Shown piece by piece: positions 46,168 through 56,041 of a DNA stretch of 64,000 nt. Under the pieces are notes generated by a model. The model was not told the origin of the DNA. It was given only the letters and a program-made list of their open reading frames with translations, and searched no databases. The number at the start of each line of letters is the position of its first letter. The stretch's first letter is position 1. The stretch is from Nostoc sp. 106C (GTDB lineage: Bacteria; Cyanobacteriota; Cyanobacteriia; Cyanobacteriales; Nostocaceae): assembly GCF_002154725.1 (NCBI RefSeq), contig NZ_MTAW01000048.1, positions 60,274 through 124,273 of the forward strand, in the 5' to 3' direction. The position numbers and the translations under genes are program-made.

Positions 46168-46528
46168 TTAAACCTCGTCCAGGTTGAGAACTGGAGTTTT
46201 TCAAAAGAGAACAGGGAACAGGGAACAGTGAACGGGGAAGAGTAGAGGATTTGGGGACAAAACCCAATCTAGAAAAAACTATGGTTTTCAAAGTAGACGC
46301 GGTTTAGGTGGGTAATGGGGAGATGAGGGAAAGAGGAAGACACGAGGGACAGGGGAGACAAGGAGGACAAATGGCGTTGTGAACTTATAATGTCTTTAGC
46401 CTTGGAACCTGGAAGTTGAACCTTTGAGCCTGGAAGTTGAGCCTTTGAGCCTGGAAATTGCACCTTTGAGCCTGAAAGTTGCATCTTTAAAACTAACATT
46501 TCGACCTTGATCAACGACTAATGACAAA
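46168..46528. other. Intergenic region, 361 nt, with 21-nt tandem repeats
   Basis: This lies between two minus-strand genes. It holds four tandem 21-nt units (46408-46491) and an AGGGAACAGGGAACAGTGAAC low-complexity stretch near 46210 (first 20 bases are typical of Nostoc intergenic DNA). A minus-strand frame at 46269-46514 reads the units as GSKVQLP-like repeats but has no gene-like start. Confidence 0.55.
46408..46491. repeat. Tandem repeat, 4 x 21 nt
   Basis: Four head-to-tail units beginning CCTGGAAGTTG start at 46408, 46429, 46450 and 46471. The last is the most divergent. The unit length is a multiple of three but there is no supported coding frame. Confidence 0.85.
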
Positions 46529-47878
46529 TCAATATCTCTCTAATAACAACTTTACTTCGGCATCTAATTCCCAATCTTTCATTGCTTCCCACTCGGCTTG
46601 ACGTACTGCCAAAAAAGCTTGTGATAACTTTGGATTTAAAGCATTTAACAAGATATTGTTTTGTTTGAAATGGTCTAATGCTTCCCCCAGATTTGTGGGT
46701 AAGGCATCAATACCATTGGCTGTACGTTGTTCAATTGGCAAGTTTCCGGGGTCTTCTGTTACAGGATTTGGGGGTTCTAGACCTCGCTGTACACCATCCA
46801 ATCCGGCAGCGATTATTGCACCCAAAGCCAAGAAAGGATTAGCTGATGCATCCACGGTTTTCACCTCAAAATGGCTAGAACTTTCTAATCCCGGGTCGCT
46901 AGGTACTCTAACAACGGCTTCACGGTTATCTAATCCCCAGCAACGGAAAGCACCACTCCAGGTATGAGGACGAATGCGGCGGTAAGAATTAGGACTAGGG
47001 GTAGTTAATGCCATCAGTGCTGGTAGATGATGCAATATCCCAGCAATAAATGCTCTAGCTATCTGGGAAAGACCGCAGACACCTTGAGGATCTGGTAGGA
47101 GATTTTGCCCATCACGCCAAAGGCTAAGGTGGATATGACAACCGCTACTAGCAGCATCAGGGAAGATTTTGGGTAAGAAAGAAGCTGTAAGATGATGGTG
47201 ACGAGCGATCGCTCTTACTGTTTCACGAAATCCAATCTGCCAGTTAGCTGCTCGTAAGGCGTCAGTATAGCGCATAGAAATTTCCTGCTGACCGGGGCCC
47301 GATTCAGGGTAATACTGCTCTACAGGAATTCCTTGGGCAATGAGTGCATCGGCTATAGCATCAATGACTTCACGATTAATATCCATTGATTGCGTAGAAG
47401 CAAAAACCGTGGAGTCTGTAGGAACAATTCCCTCAGATGTTTGCCGTAGTAAGTAAAACTCGTTTTCAAATGCTGCTTGAATTTCCAAACCCTCACGTTT
47501 TGCCGCCGCTATCATCTGCATCAAGAAATTTCGCGGACAAAACGCCCAAGGTTGCCCATCAAGTATCATATTTCCTAGGACACGGGCATGACCAGGAGCA
47601 TAGGGTAAAGGCGTGAGGCTAGACCAATCTGGTACTAAGCGGATCTCACCCACTGGTGCCAAACCACTATTAGGAACGATCGCATCATACATGACAGGTA
47701 TTCCCTGTTCTCCTGCGGAAATCCCAACACCATGTTCAAAATAGTGAGACAACATCTCTAAATGAACAGCTTTTCCGCGAATAATGTTGGCGTTATCGCA
47801 CCAAAGAATGCGAACAAATTTGACACCAGCTTCGTGCAGGGATTTTTTGACTTTCTTAAATGTATAGTGTTCAGCCAT
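46529..47878 (-). CDS. Glutamine-synthetase-like protein (gamma-glutamylating, FluG C-domain/GlnT type)
   Basis: The 449-residue protein has the glutamine synthetase fold. The N-terminal beta-grasp has VKFVRILWCDNANIIRGKAV, metal ligands lie in AAFENEFYLL and YPESGPGQQEISM, and the ATP/ammonia region is SGCHIHLSLWRDG and RRIRPHTWSGAF. It lacks the KPFGGASGMH and adenylylation-Tyr signatures of true GlnA. Relatives glutamylate amines such as polyamines or ethanolamine. With the amidohydrolase downstream it makes a FluG-like pair, so ligation and hydrolysis of one gamma-glutamyl compound is plausible. The second Met is taken as start. Confidence 0.83.
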   Translation of the reverse strand: MAEHYTFKKVKKSLHEAGVKFVRILWCDNANIIRGKAVHLEMLSHYFEHGVGISAGEQGIPVMYDAIVPNSGLAPVGEIRLVPDWSSLTPLPYAPGHARVLGNMILDGQPWAFCPRNFLMQMIAAAKREGLEIQAAFENEFYLLRQTSEGIVPTDSTVFASTQSMDINREVIDAIADALIAQGIPVEQYYPESGPGQQEISMRYTDALRAANWQIGFRETVRAIARHHHLTASFLPKIFPDAASSGCHIHLSLWRDGQNLLPDPQGVCGLSQIARAFIAGILHHLPALMALTTPSPNSYRRIRPHTWSGAFRCWGLDNREAVVRVPSDPGLESSSHFEVKTVDASANPFLALGAIIAAGLDGVQRGLEPPNPVTEDPGNLPIEQRTANGIDALPTNLGEALDHFKQNNILLNALNPKLSQAFLAVRQAEWEAMKDWELDAEVKLLLERY

Positions 47879-48048
47879 CACTCATCCCAATTTTTAATTT
47901 TAGAGTTTGGATTTTAAACTATAAATCTTTAGTACTAGGCTATTTTCCCACGCTTATCAAACTTCGCAGTAGTACCATAACATTCCTCAACCTATGACAT
48001 CAGCAAACTTTCTGCGCCGCTTGGATACTCAAGAGTGCGCTTTTATTT

Positions 48049-48630
48049 TTATCGAGGTAAAGAAAACGCCCACAGCATAAAGCTACCTGAAATTGTCAGG
48101 AGAAGAGTGATAGCTATTTTTTTATTAATGTTTATTTCCAATTGTTGAATAAAAATAAAATAACTCAATAATAATGGTAATAAAACCCCCATTTCAATCA
48201 ACAAGTTACGGTAAAAATAATAATTTGATAAATTTATTTTCCCTGCGCTAGGCAATAACCCCAAAGGTAGTTTAAATCTTTGTAAGCTGAAGGGGTAGAG
48301 CAGTGGTAATGCCCCAACAGCAACTAGCAAATCCAGCACCAAATGTGAAAAAGCAGTCAAAATAACTTGAATTTTCATGAATTTGAATTCAGGTTCTCTG
48401 AACCTAGAAAATTTGAGAAAAATTATTGTCAAGCAAGGCAAAATTGAGCAAAACAAAATTGAGTGAGTAATTCTCATGCCATCTGGTCTTAGGGCTGAAC
48501 TTAGATAGTCGATATCTGGAAACCAGGCTACTAAAATCAACCAAATTAGCCAGACAAATGAATATGTTTGTCGGCGTCTAGAAAAGTAAAGACCAATTGC
48601 AGGAATAGTGTGACCAATAAACGAAGACAT
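48049..48630 (-). CDS. Membrane-bound metal-dependent hydrolase (YdjM/PF04307-like)
   Basis: The 193-residue integral membrane protein has about five helices and the family His/Asp pattern: SSFIGHTIPAIGLYF at the start, AWFPDIDYLS, RITHSILFCS and AFSHLVLDLLVAVGALPLLY. These conserved His and Asp residues bind metal in the YdjM-type family, annotated as metal-dependent hydrolases of unknown substrate. The start ATG lies next to the divergent transaldolase gene. The C-terminal helix ends in SLPR. It appears complete. Confidence 0.8.
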   Translation of the reverse strand: MSSFIGHTIPAIGLYFSRRRQTYSFVWLIWLILVAWFPDIDYLSSALRPDGMRITHSILFCSILPCLTIIFLKFSRFREPEFKFMKIQVILTAFSHLVLDLLVAVGALPLLYPFSLQRFKLPLGLLPSAGKINLSNYYFYRNLLIEMGVLLPLLLSYFIFIQQLEININKKIAITLLLTISGSFMLWAFSLPR

Positions 48631-48798
48631 CTAAGAAGCAGCAATTTTTCAAAATTGTGATACAGAAGACAGTATCATTCCAATTGCAGTTGCAATAACT
48701 CGCGTATTTTCTCTTTGATAGAGAATACTGCCTGCAAAGGAAGCTATTCTCTATCAGCTGTAGAATGACAGCGACACCACCTTTCTCAGGAGAGACAC

Positions 48799-49449
48799 GT
48801 GAGCATTTATCTTGATTCGGCAATTGTCGCTGAAGCCCAGGCGGCTCAGGAATTGGGTTGGGTAAAGGGGATCACGACCAACCCAACTCTTTTGGCAAAA
48901 AGCGATTTACCAGTAGAGACTACACTCAAACGGCTGGCACAGTTGACTAAAGGCCCCGTATTTTACCAACTGATGTCCTCTGATTTTGATGAGATGCTGG
49001 CGGAAGGGCGAGCAGCTTTTGGAATTATTGGCAATCAGACTGTATTGAAGATTCCGGCATCATTGGTTGGTTTTCAAGTGGTTGCAGCATTAGCAGGAGA
49101 AATTTCCTGTGCGGTAACAGGAATATATAGTGCTTCCCAAGCAGTTGTAGCGAGAGAGGCGGGTGCAAAATATGCGATCGCTTATGTGAATCGAGCTACT
49201 AAACTTTTAGGTGATGGAGTCGCCTTGGTGCAGCAGATGGCCAATGTGGTGGCAGATAGCAGTACAGAAATTATGGCAGCTAGTATCAAATCTCCAGAAG
49301 AAGCAGTAGCATCCCTACAAGCAGGTGCGCAGCATCTCACCTTACCTTTGAGTATGTTGCAAGCTATAACCACTCATGAACTCTCGCTGCAAACTATCGA
49401 TGAATTTGCCAAAAATGGGCGTGGTATCTGGGTATCTTGTAAGCTGTGA
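48799..49449 (+). CDS. Transaldolase family protein (TalC/FSA type)
   Basis: The 216-residue protein is the short transaldolase form. The N-terminus MSIYLDSAIVAEAQAAQELG leads into GITTNPTLLAK, and the Schiff-base lysine is in NQTVLKIPAS. Short TalC/FSA enzymes interconvert sedoheptulose-7-P and glyceraldehyde-3-P, or cleave fructose-6-P. The residue set does not let me choose between the two activities. The start is GTG with AGGAGA 7 nt upstream. The typical cyanobacterial long transaldolase would be elsewhere in the genome. Confidence 0.87.
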   Translation: MSIYLDSAIVAEAQAAQELGWVKGITTNPTLLAKSDLPVETTLKRLAQLTKGPVFYQLMSSDFDEMLAEGRAAFGIIGNQTVLKIPASLVGFQVVAALAGEISCAVTGIYSASQAVVAREAGAKYAIAYVNRATKLLGDGVALVQQMANVVADSSTEIMAASIKSPEEAVASLQAGAQHLTLPLSMLQAITTHELSLQTIDEFAKNGRGIWVSCKL

Positions 49450-49570
49450 GTCAAGAGTCTAATGACCAATGACCAAAGACCAAATTCCCATCTATTTGTA
49501 AGTATCAAAATTAACGCCTTAGCAGCGCCACAAGCAGATTAGGATATAATTGCAGCGCTTTGGGAAAATT

Positions 49571-49777
49571 ATGGCAGAAAAAATCACAGCTGTATTTGAT
49601 GGCAGGGTGTTCTATCCGACTGAATCAATAGCCTTACCAGCCAATACTCTTGTACGGCTGAGTATCGAAGTTTTACCGCCAGAGAAGCAGGAGAGTGTAT
49701 CATTTTTAATGACTGCGCGATCGCTCAATCTCTCAGGGCCAGCTGATTGGTCTACCAAAATTGACAAATATCTGTAG
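49571..49777 (+). CDS. DUF104-like antitoxin
   Basis: The 68-residue protein begins MAEKITAVFDGRVFYPTESI, the pattern of the DUF104/AF2212-type antitoxins that precede PIN toxins (beta-rich N-terminus with FDGxxFxPxExxxLP). A TTG at 49550 would add seven residues, but ATG 49571 fits the family and has GGGAAA upstream. It ends 16 nt before the PIN gene, so the two form a toxin-antitoxin unit. The C-terminal ~25 residues (ARSLNLSGPADWSTKIDKYL) would wrap the toxin. Confidence 0.78.
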   Translation: MAEKITAVFDGRVFYPTESIALPANTLVRLSIEVLPPEKQESVSFLMTARSLNLSGPADWSTKIDKYL

Positions 49778-49793
49778 GGTCTAAAAATTCAGC

Positions 49794-50222
49794 ATGAGGT
49801 CTGAAGTCTTTCTTGATACAACATTTGCGATCGCCTTATCTGCACCGCAAGATAATTTGCATCGGCGCGCTGTCCATCTAGCTGAACTTTTAGAAACAGC
49901 AGGCACTCGCTTAGTGACAACACAGGCAGTGATGTTGGAAATTGGTAATATCTTATCTAAACAACCATTACGTCATGGGGCAGTCACGTTATTAAATGCC
50001 CTAGCAGCAGACTCTAAGGTAGAAATTGTACCTCTATCTCAAGAACTCTATGACAGAGCTTTCCAACTATATTGCGATCGCTCTGAGAAAGAGTGGAGGT
50101 TTATTGATTGCGTATCTTTTATTGTCATGCAATATAGTGGAATTACAGAAGCTTTAACTGCCAACGAACATTTTCTACAGGCCGGATTTCGGGCATTGCT
50201 GCGAGAAGATTTGTCTTATTGA
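49794..50222 (+). CDS. PIN-domain ribonuclease toxin (VapC-like)
   Basis: The 142-residue PIN protein has acidic residues in EVFLDTTFAIAL (Asp), AVMLEIGNIL (Glu) and WRFIDCVSFIVM (Asp), which bind the metal that cleaves RNA. The usual fourth position, in ALTxDxHF, reads ALTANEHFLQAGF, so the Asp is Asn/Glu here. Activity may be retained, because the fourth acid is less conserved. VapC-type toxins cut tRNA or rRNA and are neutralised by the adjacent antitoxin. The gene follows the DUF104-like antitoxin by 16 nt. Confidence 0.85.
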   Translation: MRSEVFLDTTFAIALSAPQDNLHRRAVHLAELLETAGTRLVTTQAVMLEIGNILSKQPLRHGAVTLLNALAADSKVEIVPLSQELYDRAFQLYCDRSEKEWRFIDCVSFIVMQYSGITEALTANEHFLQAGFRALLREDLSY

Positions 50223-50599
50223 TGGGGAAGCGGCAACGCAGGGAAGGTAACAAAATAAATCTTTACATCCTCAGTGCCCCCACAAATAATTTTTTTATAC
50301 ACCTACGATACCGCCCGCAGGCTTTGTTTGATTAGCCGCAGCATTCTATGGTGAAGGCGGTATTTCGGAATAATGAAGGGACTAAGTCCTGATTTACCAA
50401 CACATAAAGTGTCATCTCCCACATCCCGCGGCCCATTGTCTCTACTTGCTCGCAGGCCACTTTTATTATTAACAAAATGTACCTTTGCTCACTTTAAAGA
50501 TCTTTTCATCTGTGCAGGGCGAACAGAAAGAGTTTTGCCAAGTTTGATACATATTATTAAGAATAGTTAAACTAGTCTTAACACAAGGAAATATTTCTT
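50223..50599. other. Intergenic region, 377 nt
   Basis: This is the upstream region of the NDH-2 gene. A 65-codon frame at 50373-50570 has no family features. It is AT-rich near the gene, with AAGGAA 9 nt before the ATG at 50600. No RNA gene or repeat was recognised. Confidence 0.45.
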
Positions 50600-51961
50600 A
50601 TGGTAAATTCGCTTGACAATAACCCACCCCATCAAGTGGTGATCGTTGGTGGCGGCTTTGGGGGGTTGTATGCGGCAAAAGCACTTGCCAAAGCTCCAGT
50701 CAACGTTACGCTTATAGATAAACGCAACTTTCATTTATTTCAACCACTGCTATACCAAGTAGCCACAGGGACTTTATCACCTGCTGATATTTCCTCACCC
50801 TTGCGATCGGTGTTGAGTAAAAGCAAAAATACCAAAGTATTGCTGGGATCTGTAAATGATATCGATCCCCAAGCGCAAAAAGTACTGGTTGATGGCGAAG
50901 CAATAGCTTACGATACGTTGATTGTGGCTACAGGCGCGAAGCATTCCTACTTTGGTAAGGACGACTGGGAAGAATTTGCACCTGGTTTAAAAACGGTGGA
51001 AGATGCTATAGAAATGCGTCGCCAGATTTTTACAGCATTTGAAGCAGCAGAAAAAGAAACTGATCCAGTAAAACGCCGTGCCTGGTTAACCTTTGTGATT
51101 GTGGGTGGCGGTCCCACAGGGGTAGAATTAGCAGGTGCGATCGCAGAGCTAGCATACCAAACTTTAAAAGAAGATTTTCGCAATATTGACACATCAGAAA
51201 CCAGAATTCTTTTATTAGAAGGTATGGATCGCATCCTGTCACCTTTTGCGCCCGAGTTATCACAAGCAGCAGAGAAATCTCTCAAAAAATTGGGCGTTAT
51301 TGTCCAAACAAAAACATTGGTAACAAATATTGAAGATGATATTGTTACCCTTAAACAAGGTGATGGAGTCAGAGAAATTGCCTCAAAAACAATATTATGG
51401 GCAGCAGGTGTGAAAGCATCCCCAATGGGGAAAGTTTTAGCAGAACGAACAGGAGTTGAACTAGACCGTGCAGGAAGAGTTATTGTTGAATCTGACTTAA
51501 GTGTGAAAGGATATACCAATATTTTTGTAATTGGCGATTTAGCTAACTTTTCCCATCAAAATGGCAAACCTTTACCTGGTGTTGCACCAGTAGCCAAGCA
51601 AGAAGGAGAATACGTTGCCACAGTAATTGAACAACGACTTCAAGGTAATATTTTGCCACCTTTTAAATACATTAACCGTGGTAGTTTAGCAATGATTGGG
51701 CAAAATTCGGCTGTGGTAGATTTAGGTTTTATCAAACTTAGAGGTTTCTTTGCATGGCTGTTTTGGCTGTTGGTGCATATATACTTTTTAATTGAATTTG
51801 ACAACAAATTAATAGTGATGATTCAGTGGGCGTGGAACTATATCACTCGCAATCGGGGCGCAAGATTGATTACAGGAGAAGAATCACGCATCCCAATCAA
51901 CGTTGATGATAGTAATAGTTTTTATTCGTCAGATCAAAGTAAGCAAGCGGTTAACGTCTAG
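50600..51961 (+). CDS. Type II NAD(P)H dehydrogenase (NDH-2)
   Basis: The 453-residue flavoprotein has two dinucleotide-binding motifs, QVVIVGGGFGGLYAAKALAK for FAD and FVIVGGGPTGVELAG for NAD(P)H. The NDH-2 pattern NFHLFQPLLYQVATGTLSP is also present. A C-terminal membrane-attachment segment (GFFAWLFWLLVHIYFLIEF) precedes a polar tail. NDH-2 transfers electrons from NAD(P)H to plastoquinone without proton pumping, at the thylakoid or plasma membrane. Cyanobacteria carry several paralogues (NdbA, B, C), and I cannot assign which this is. The mid-protein IFVIGDLANFS binds FAD. Confidence 0.92.
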   Translation: MVNSLDNNPPHQVVIVGGGFGGLYAAKALAKAPVNVTLIDKRNFHLFQPLLYQVATGTLSPADISSPLRSVLSKSKNTKVLLGSVNDIDPQAQKVLVDGEAIAYDTLIVATGAKHSYFGKDDWEEFAPGLKTVEDAIEMRRQIFTAFEAAEKETDPVKRRAWLTFVIVGGGPTGVELAGAIAELAYQTLKEDFRNIDTSETRILLLEGMDRILSPFAPELSQAAEKSLKKLGVIVQTKTLVTNIEDDIVTLKQGDGVREIASKTILWAAGVKASPMGKVLAERTGVELDRAGRVIVESDLSVKGYTNIFVIGDLANFSHQNGKPLPGVAPVAKQEGEYVATVIEQRLQGNILPPFKYINRGSLAMIGQNSAVVDLGFIKLRGFFAWLFWLLVHIYFLIEFDNKLIVMIQWAWNYITRNRGARLITGEESRIPINVDDSNSFYSSDQSKQAVNV

Positions 51962-52133
51962 TATTCAAGCAACAGTGAACAGTTACCAGCCTGTTCACTG
52001 ATTCATTACTCAATCAGGTTTATTTAAGAGGAATTATAGAGAGACGGTATCTACAATCTTTCAATGCATAAAATAATTTTACTAATGCCTTGTCTCTACA
52101 ATATATTACTCTAACAACAGAACAATTAATTAT

Positions 52134-53258
52134 TCAAATTGGCAAATTAACAATAAACGTCGTCCCAATTCCAGGTTTACTAGCAAAAGAAATTTCTCCA
52201 CCATGTAATTCTACATAATGTTTCACAATTGCTAGACCCAACCCGTTTCCTGGAATAGTGCCTACATTACTACATCTGTGAAAAGAATTGAACAAATTTT
52301 CTTGATCGGCTTCTGGAATTCCAATACCTTCATCTTTGATCCGGAAAATTACTTCTCCTGGTACATAAAAGATTTCAAAATTAATTGTGCCACCTTGAGG
52401 TGAATATTTCACAGCATTTGTCAGCAAATTAGTCAGGATATGGCGTAACATTTTTTCATCCAAGCTGATCAACTGTGAATTTTGCGCAATAATCGAACTT
52501 TCTGTAGTAGAACTGCTTCCTTGCACTGTGAATATAATCTTATGATTTTCGCTAGCAGTAAGTTGAGTATCTGTTATTAAATTTTTGCAGAAATTCTCTA
52601 AATCCAATGGCTCTGGCTTAAATTGAGTTTTATCTATTTCTGCTTTACCTATTAACAGAACATCACCCAATAAATTCTCAAGGTGTTGTACAGAATTTTG
52701 AATGTGAGTAAGATATTCATCTTTTTTAGCTTCGTTTAATTGCTGACTATGATTTGTCAGCAACTCAGCACAAGTAAAAATATTACTTAAAGGATTACGA
52801 AATTCATGGCTCATCATCGAAAAAAATTGGCTTTTAACTTTTTGATGTTCTTTCTCTTTTTCTAAAGCTTCACGCATCAGAACTTCTGTCTGATATTTGT
52901 TCAAGGCTATTTCAATAGTAGTAATTAATTGAGTTTCTTCAAATGGTTTAAGTATATAGCCAAAGGGCTGCGTAGTCTTTGCTTTTTGTAAGTTGCTCTG
53001 GTCTGAGTAAGCAGTAAGGTAAACCACTGGGATATTAAAGCGAGCTCCAATTTCAGCAGCAGCTTCTATACCACTCATCTTACCTTTTAACATTACGTCC
53101 ATCAACACTAGATCTGGACGTAATTCTGCGGCTTTTGCAATTGCTTGTTCTCCATAAGCAGCAATTGCTGGAACAGTATATCCAGCTTTTTCTAGACAAG
53201 TTTTGATATCACAAGCAATAATTATTTCATTCTCAACAACCAGGATTTTTTCCTTCAT
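52134..53258 (-). CDS. Response-regulator receiver fused to a histidine kinase (hybrid)
   Basis: The 374-residue soluble protein starts with a receiver domain (1-125). Its phospho-acceptor Asp is in PDLVLMDVMLKG and its conserved Lys in GYILKPFEE. A HisKA dimerisation helix with His in FFSMMSHEFRNPLSN and an HATPase_c domain (NLLTNAVKYS, IKDEGIGIPEADQ, GNGLGLAIVKHYV) follow. It is an N-terminal receiver plus kinase with no membrane part. The gene starts 14 nt after the large CBS/PAS/GAF kinase, so its receiver is a likely phosphorelay partner of that kinase. Confidence 0.92.
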   Translation of the reverse strand: MKEKILVVENEIIIACDIKTCLEKAGYTVPAIAAYGEQAIAKAAELRPDLVLMDVMLKGKMSGIEAAAEIGARFNIPVVYLTAYSDQSNLQKAKTTQPFGYILKPFEETQLITTIEIALNKYQTEVLMREALEKEKEHQKVKSQFFSMMSHEFRNPLSNIFTCAELLTNHSQQLNEAKKDEYLTHIQNSVQHLENLLGDVLLIGKAEIDKTQFKPEPLDLENFCKNLITDTQLTASENHKIIFTVQGSSSTTESSIIAQNSQLISLDEKMLRHILTNLLTNAVKYSPQGGTINFEIFYVPGEVIFRIKDEGIGIPEADQENLFNSFHRCSNVGTIPGNGLGLAIVKHYVELHGGEISFASKPGIGTTFIVNLPI

Positions 53259-53272
53259 TTTTTAGAGTGTCC

Positions 53273-55999
53273 TTAGTTTTGTTCGCTGAAAGTAATTGTG
53301 AATGAAGTTCCGAACGACGTATTGAATGTTATCATCCCTTCTAATTGTTCTACCAAGTTCCAAACTAATTGCAATCCAAGCGATTGATTCTTATGGATTT
53401 CTATGTCTTTAGATAAACCTACACCGTTATCACTAACAATTAGTGAATATTGGTTTTTATCTATCTCCACAAGTTCTACATAAATATCACCTTGCTTACT
53501 AATTTTAAAAGCATGTTTTATTGAATTAGAAACTAGTTCATTAATAATCAATCCACAGGAAATAGCAGTATCAATTTTCAATGAAATTTTATTAATATTT
53601 AAATGAATTTTGATATCAGAGTTAACGCCATAAGAGCGCAATAAATTATTGGTTAAGCTTCTTACATAATCACAAAACTCAATTTTTGTTATGTCCTGAG
53701 ACTGATATAAATTTTCATGAATTATTGCCATAGCTCGGACACGGTTATGGCTATCTTGAAAAATTTCAAAGGTTTGTCCGTCGTTAATATATCTTGTTTG
53801 TAGCCGCAACAGACTAGAGATAATCTGTAAATTATTTTTAACGCGGTGGTGAATTTCTTTTAATAAAATTTCTTTTTCTTTTAGCGATACTTTAAGCTTA
53901 TTTTCCACTTGTGTACGAGCAGTAATATCAGTGTTTGAACCAGCTATAAAACACTGATTGCTTTGGATATCGCACAGGAAAGTACCACGGCTGAGAAACC
54001 ATATACAGCTACCATCCCTGTTGAGCATTCGATGTTCAATTTCATATTTTGGAGTCATCCCTGCTAAATAATGATTTAGGGCATTTTTTACTGAATCAAC
54101 ATCATCAGGATGAACAAACTTTAGCCAATCATCATAATATTTAGGTGCTTCTTGTTCCGTATAGCCAAGCATTGCTTGTAAATTGGGATCTATGTAAATT
54201 TCATTAGTGTTAATGTTCCATTCCCATATCCCAACTTTTCCAGCACTAATGGCTCGTATATATCTTTCTTCACTTACTCTTAGTGCTTGCTCTGCACGTT
54301 TGCGTTCTAAAGCATTTCCCAGAATTTCTCCTACCATTCTTAACATGGTAATACTATCTTCTGACCAAGTTTTTGTAGTTTTTACTGAGTCAAATTCAAG
54401 ATACCCAATCAGTAAACCACTACATAATATAGGCACAATAATTAATGATTGAATATTTTGTGTAGTTAACTTTTCTTTTTTGGTACCTGCTGTAATTAAC
54501 AAGTCATTAATATTAGGAATATGAATGGTTTCAAAGTTACTTAGTTTTTCTCGTCCCCAGGATAAAACTACATCTCTAATATCTTGTAACTGGGGAATTG
54601 GCTGTTCTATATCTTCGGCATACCATTCATAAGTATTCTCTATCTGATTATCTTCAGCAAACACAAATACATAAGCGCAATCCACATTAGTAACTTCGCC
54701 GATTAGCTGCAATGCTTGATTGATACCATTCTCAATCTCATCAGGAGCAAGGTTGATAAAATGGGTTGATATAGCAGTAATCAGTTTTTCAAATTCAACT
54801 CGATATCGTAGGGCTTCTTCGATCCGCTGGCGTTCACTAATTTCTTGTAGCAAACGGCTATTAGTATCCTTTAATTCTTTTGTTCTTTCTTCAATGCGAA
54901 TTTCTAATTCTGCTTTAGCTTTTTCTAACGCTTCTTGTACTTGCTTCCCTTCAGAGATATTGCGGATAATAGCAATAATTTGCTGCTGAACTGATGGTAG
55001 TAACCGTGCTTCAAAAGTTTCTTCTTCTCCTGCTATTGATAAAAAATACTCAATTGCCACGGGAGAGTTTGTTTGTTGTAGTTGAAGAATAGCCTCAAGG
55101 AATTTATCACCGACATCTCTTGGCAAAACTTCTTGCATTTTTTTTCCAATGAAACCTCCCGAGGGTAGATACAAATCTGAGATTTTTTTAGCATAGTAAC
55201 TAAGAATTGTCCCATCACTATCCAGCCGAAAATATAAATCAGGAAATGCTTGAAATATTTCTTGTAAATCAGAAGTTGTTTGTAAGAGTTGTGCTTCTGT
55301 AGCAATGCGATCGCATATTCCTTTTTGTAACTGCTTATTAGCTTGTAATAATTCCCTAGTTGCTTGATAAATTCGCCTTTCTGACTCTTCTTCAGCTTTC
55401 TTTAAACTCATTTCTAATGAGCAACGCTGTGCAATTTCTAATTGCAAATTTTCTTTTATTATTGACAATTCTTTCTGTAAACCCAATGCCAAACTTTCTG
55501 GTGTAATAATACCTAATAATTGCCCTTTGTCATTAACAATTGGTAGATGACGTACACCATACTGCTGCATGAAAGGCAAGGTTTTATTAACATCAAAATC
55601 TCGCTCTAAAACAATAACAGGTTCTTTCATTACATCGGCAATTTTAACTGTTGCCAAATTCGTTCCAGAATTAAGAAGTCTGATAATATCTACAAGTGTT
55701 AATATGCCTAATAATTGCGATTCTTCTACAACATATATGCAATCAATAGGCAAAGTAACTTGATTGTTTTGTAAAGTTTCTTTGCTAATAAAAATATGCT
55801 TAAACGTAGGAATTGATTTTCCTGCAACTACTTTGACTTGGCTGCGATAAGTATGCAAACTCTGAGCAACTACAAATGATCCATTGTGTATGTCAATATC
55901 TTCCCCTAATTGTCCCATGTAAATAATAATTTCTCTTAAAGGCGTGTGAGGAGCAAAAGTTAGGATAGAGTGTTGAATGACATAGTCTAATATGGACAT
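53273..55999 (-). CDS. CBS-PAS-GAF-PAS histidine kinase (HisKA_2 type)
   Basis: This is a large cytoplasmic sensor kinase of about 908 residues. In order it has a CBS-domain pair (about 5-180, [14 protein letters not shown] at its end), a coiled coil, a PAS domain (about 245-365), a coiled coil and a GAF domain (about 415-575). A second PAS domain follows ([20 protein letters not shown]), then a HisKA_2 domain with [20 protein letters not shown] and an HATPase_c end ([16 protein letters not shown]). Putative inputs are adenosyl ligands (CBS) and a cofactor at GAF/PAS. The GAF lacks the Cys expected for bilin binding in its first half. ATG 55999 is preferred over 56041. It is co-transcribed with the receiver-kinase gene. 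Confidence 0.9.
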   Translation of the reverse strand: MSILDYVIQHSILTFAPHTPLREIIIYMGQLGEDIDIHNGSFVVAQSLHTYRSQVKVVAGKSIPTFKHIFISKETLQNNQVTLPIDCIYVVEESQLLGILTLVDIIRLLNSGTNLATVKIADVMKEPVIVLERDFDVNKTLPFMQQYGVRHLPIVNDKGQLLGIITPESLALGLQKELSIIKENLQLEIAQRCSLEMSLKKAEEESERRIYQATRELLQANKQLQKGICDRIATEAQLLQTTSDLQEIFQAFPDLYFRLDSDGTILSYYAKKISDLYLPSGGFIGKKMQEVLPRDVGDKFLEAILQLQQTNSPVAIEYFLSIAGEEETFEARLLPSVQQQIIAIIRNISEGKQVQEALEKAKAELEIRIEERTKELKDTNSRLLQEISERQRIEEALRYRVEFEKLITAISTHFINLAPDEIENGINQALQLIGEVTNVDCAYVFVFAEDNQIENTYEWYAEDIEQPIPQLQDIRDVVLSWGREKLSNFETIHIPNINDLLITAGTKKEKLTTQNIQSLIIVPILCSGLLIGYLEFDSVKTTKTWSEDSITMLRMVGEILGNALERKRAEQALRVSEERYIRAISAGKVGIWEWNINTNEIYIDPNLQAMLGYTEQEAPKYYDDWLKFVHPDDVDSVKNALNHYLAGMTPKYEIEHRMLNRDGSCIWFLSRGTFLCDIQSNQCFIAGSNTDITARTQVENKLKVSLKEKEILLKEIHHRVKNNLQIISSLLRLQTRYINDGQTFEIFQDSHNRVRAMAIIHENLYQSQDITKIEFCDYVRSLTNNLLRSYGVNSDIKIHLNINKISLKIDTAISCGLIINELVSNSIKHAFKISKQGDIYVELVEIDKNQYSLIVSDNGVGLSKDIEIHKNQSLGLQLVWNLVEQLEGMITFNTSFGTSFTITFSEQN

Positions 56000-56041
56000 A
56001 AGGTAACTTTTAATAACTACATTAATGCTGTAGAAAATCAT

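Noticed and set aside
46269..46514. Minus-strand frame reading the 21-nt repeats as GSKVQLP units
   Set aside because: The repeat length makes a frame open by chance, and no start or ribosome site fits.
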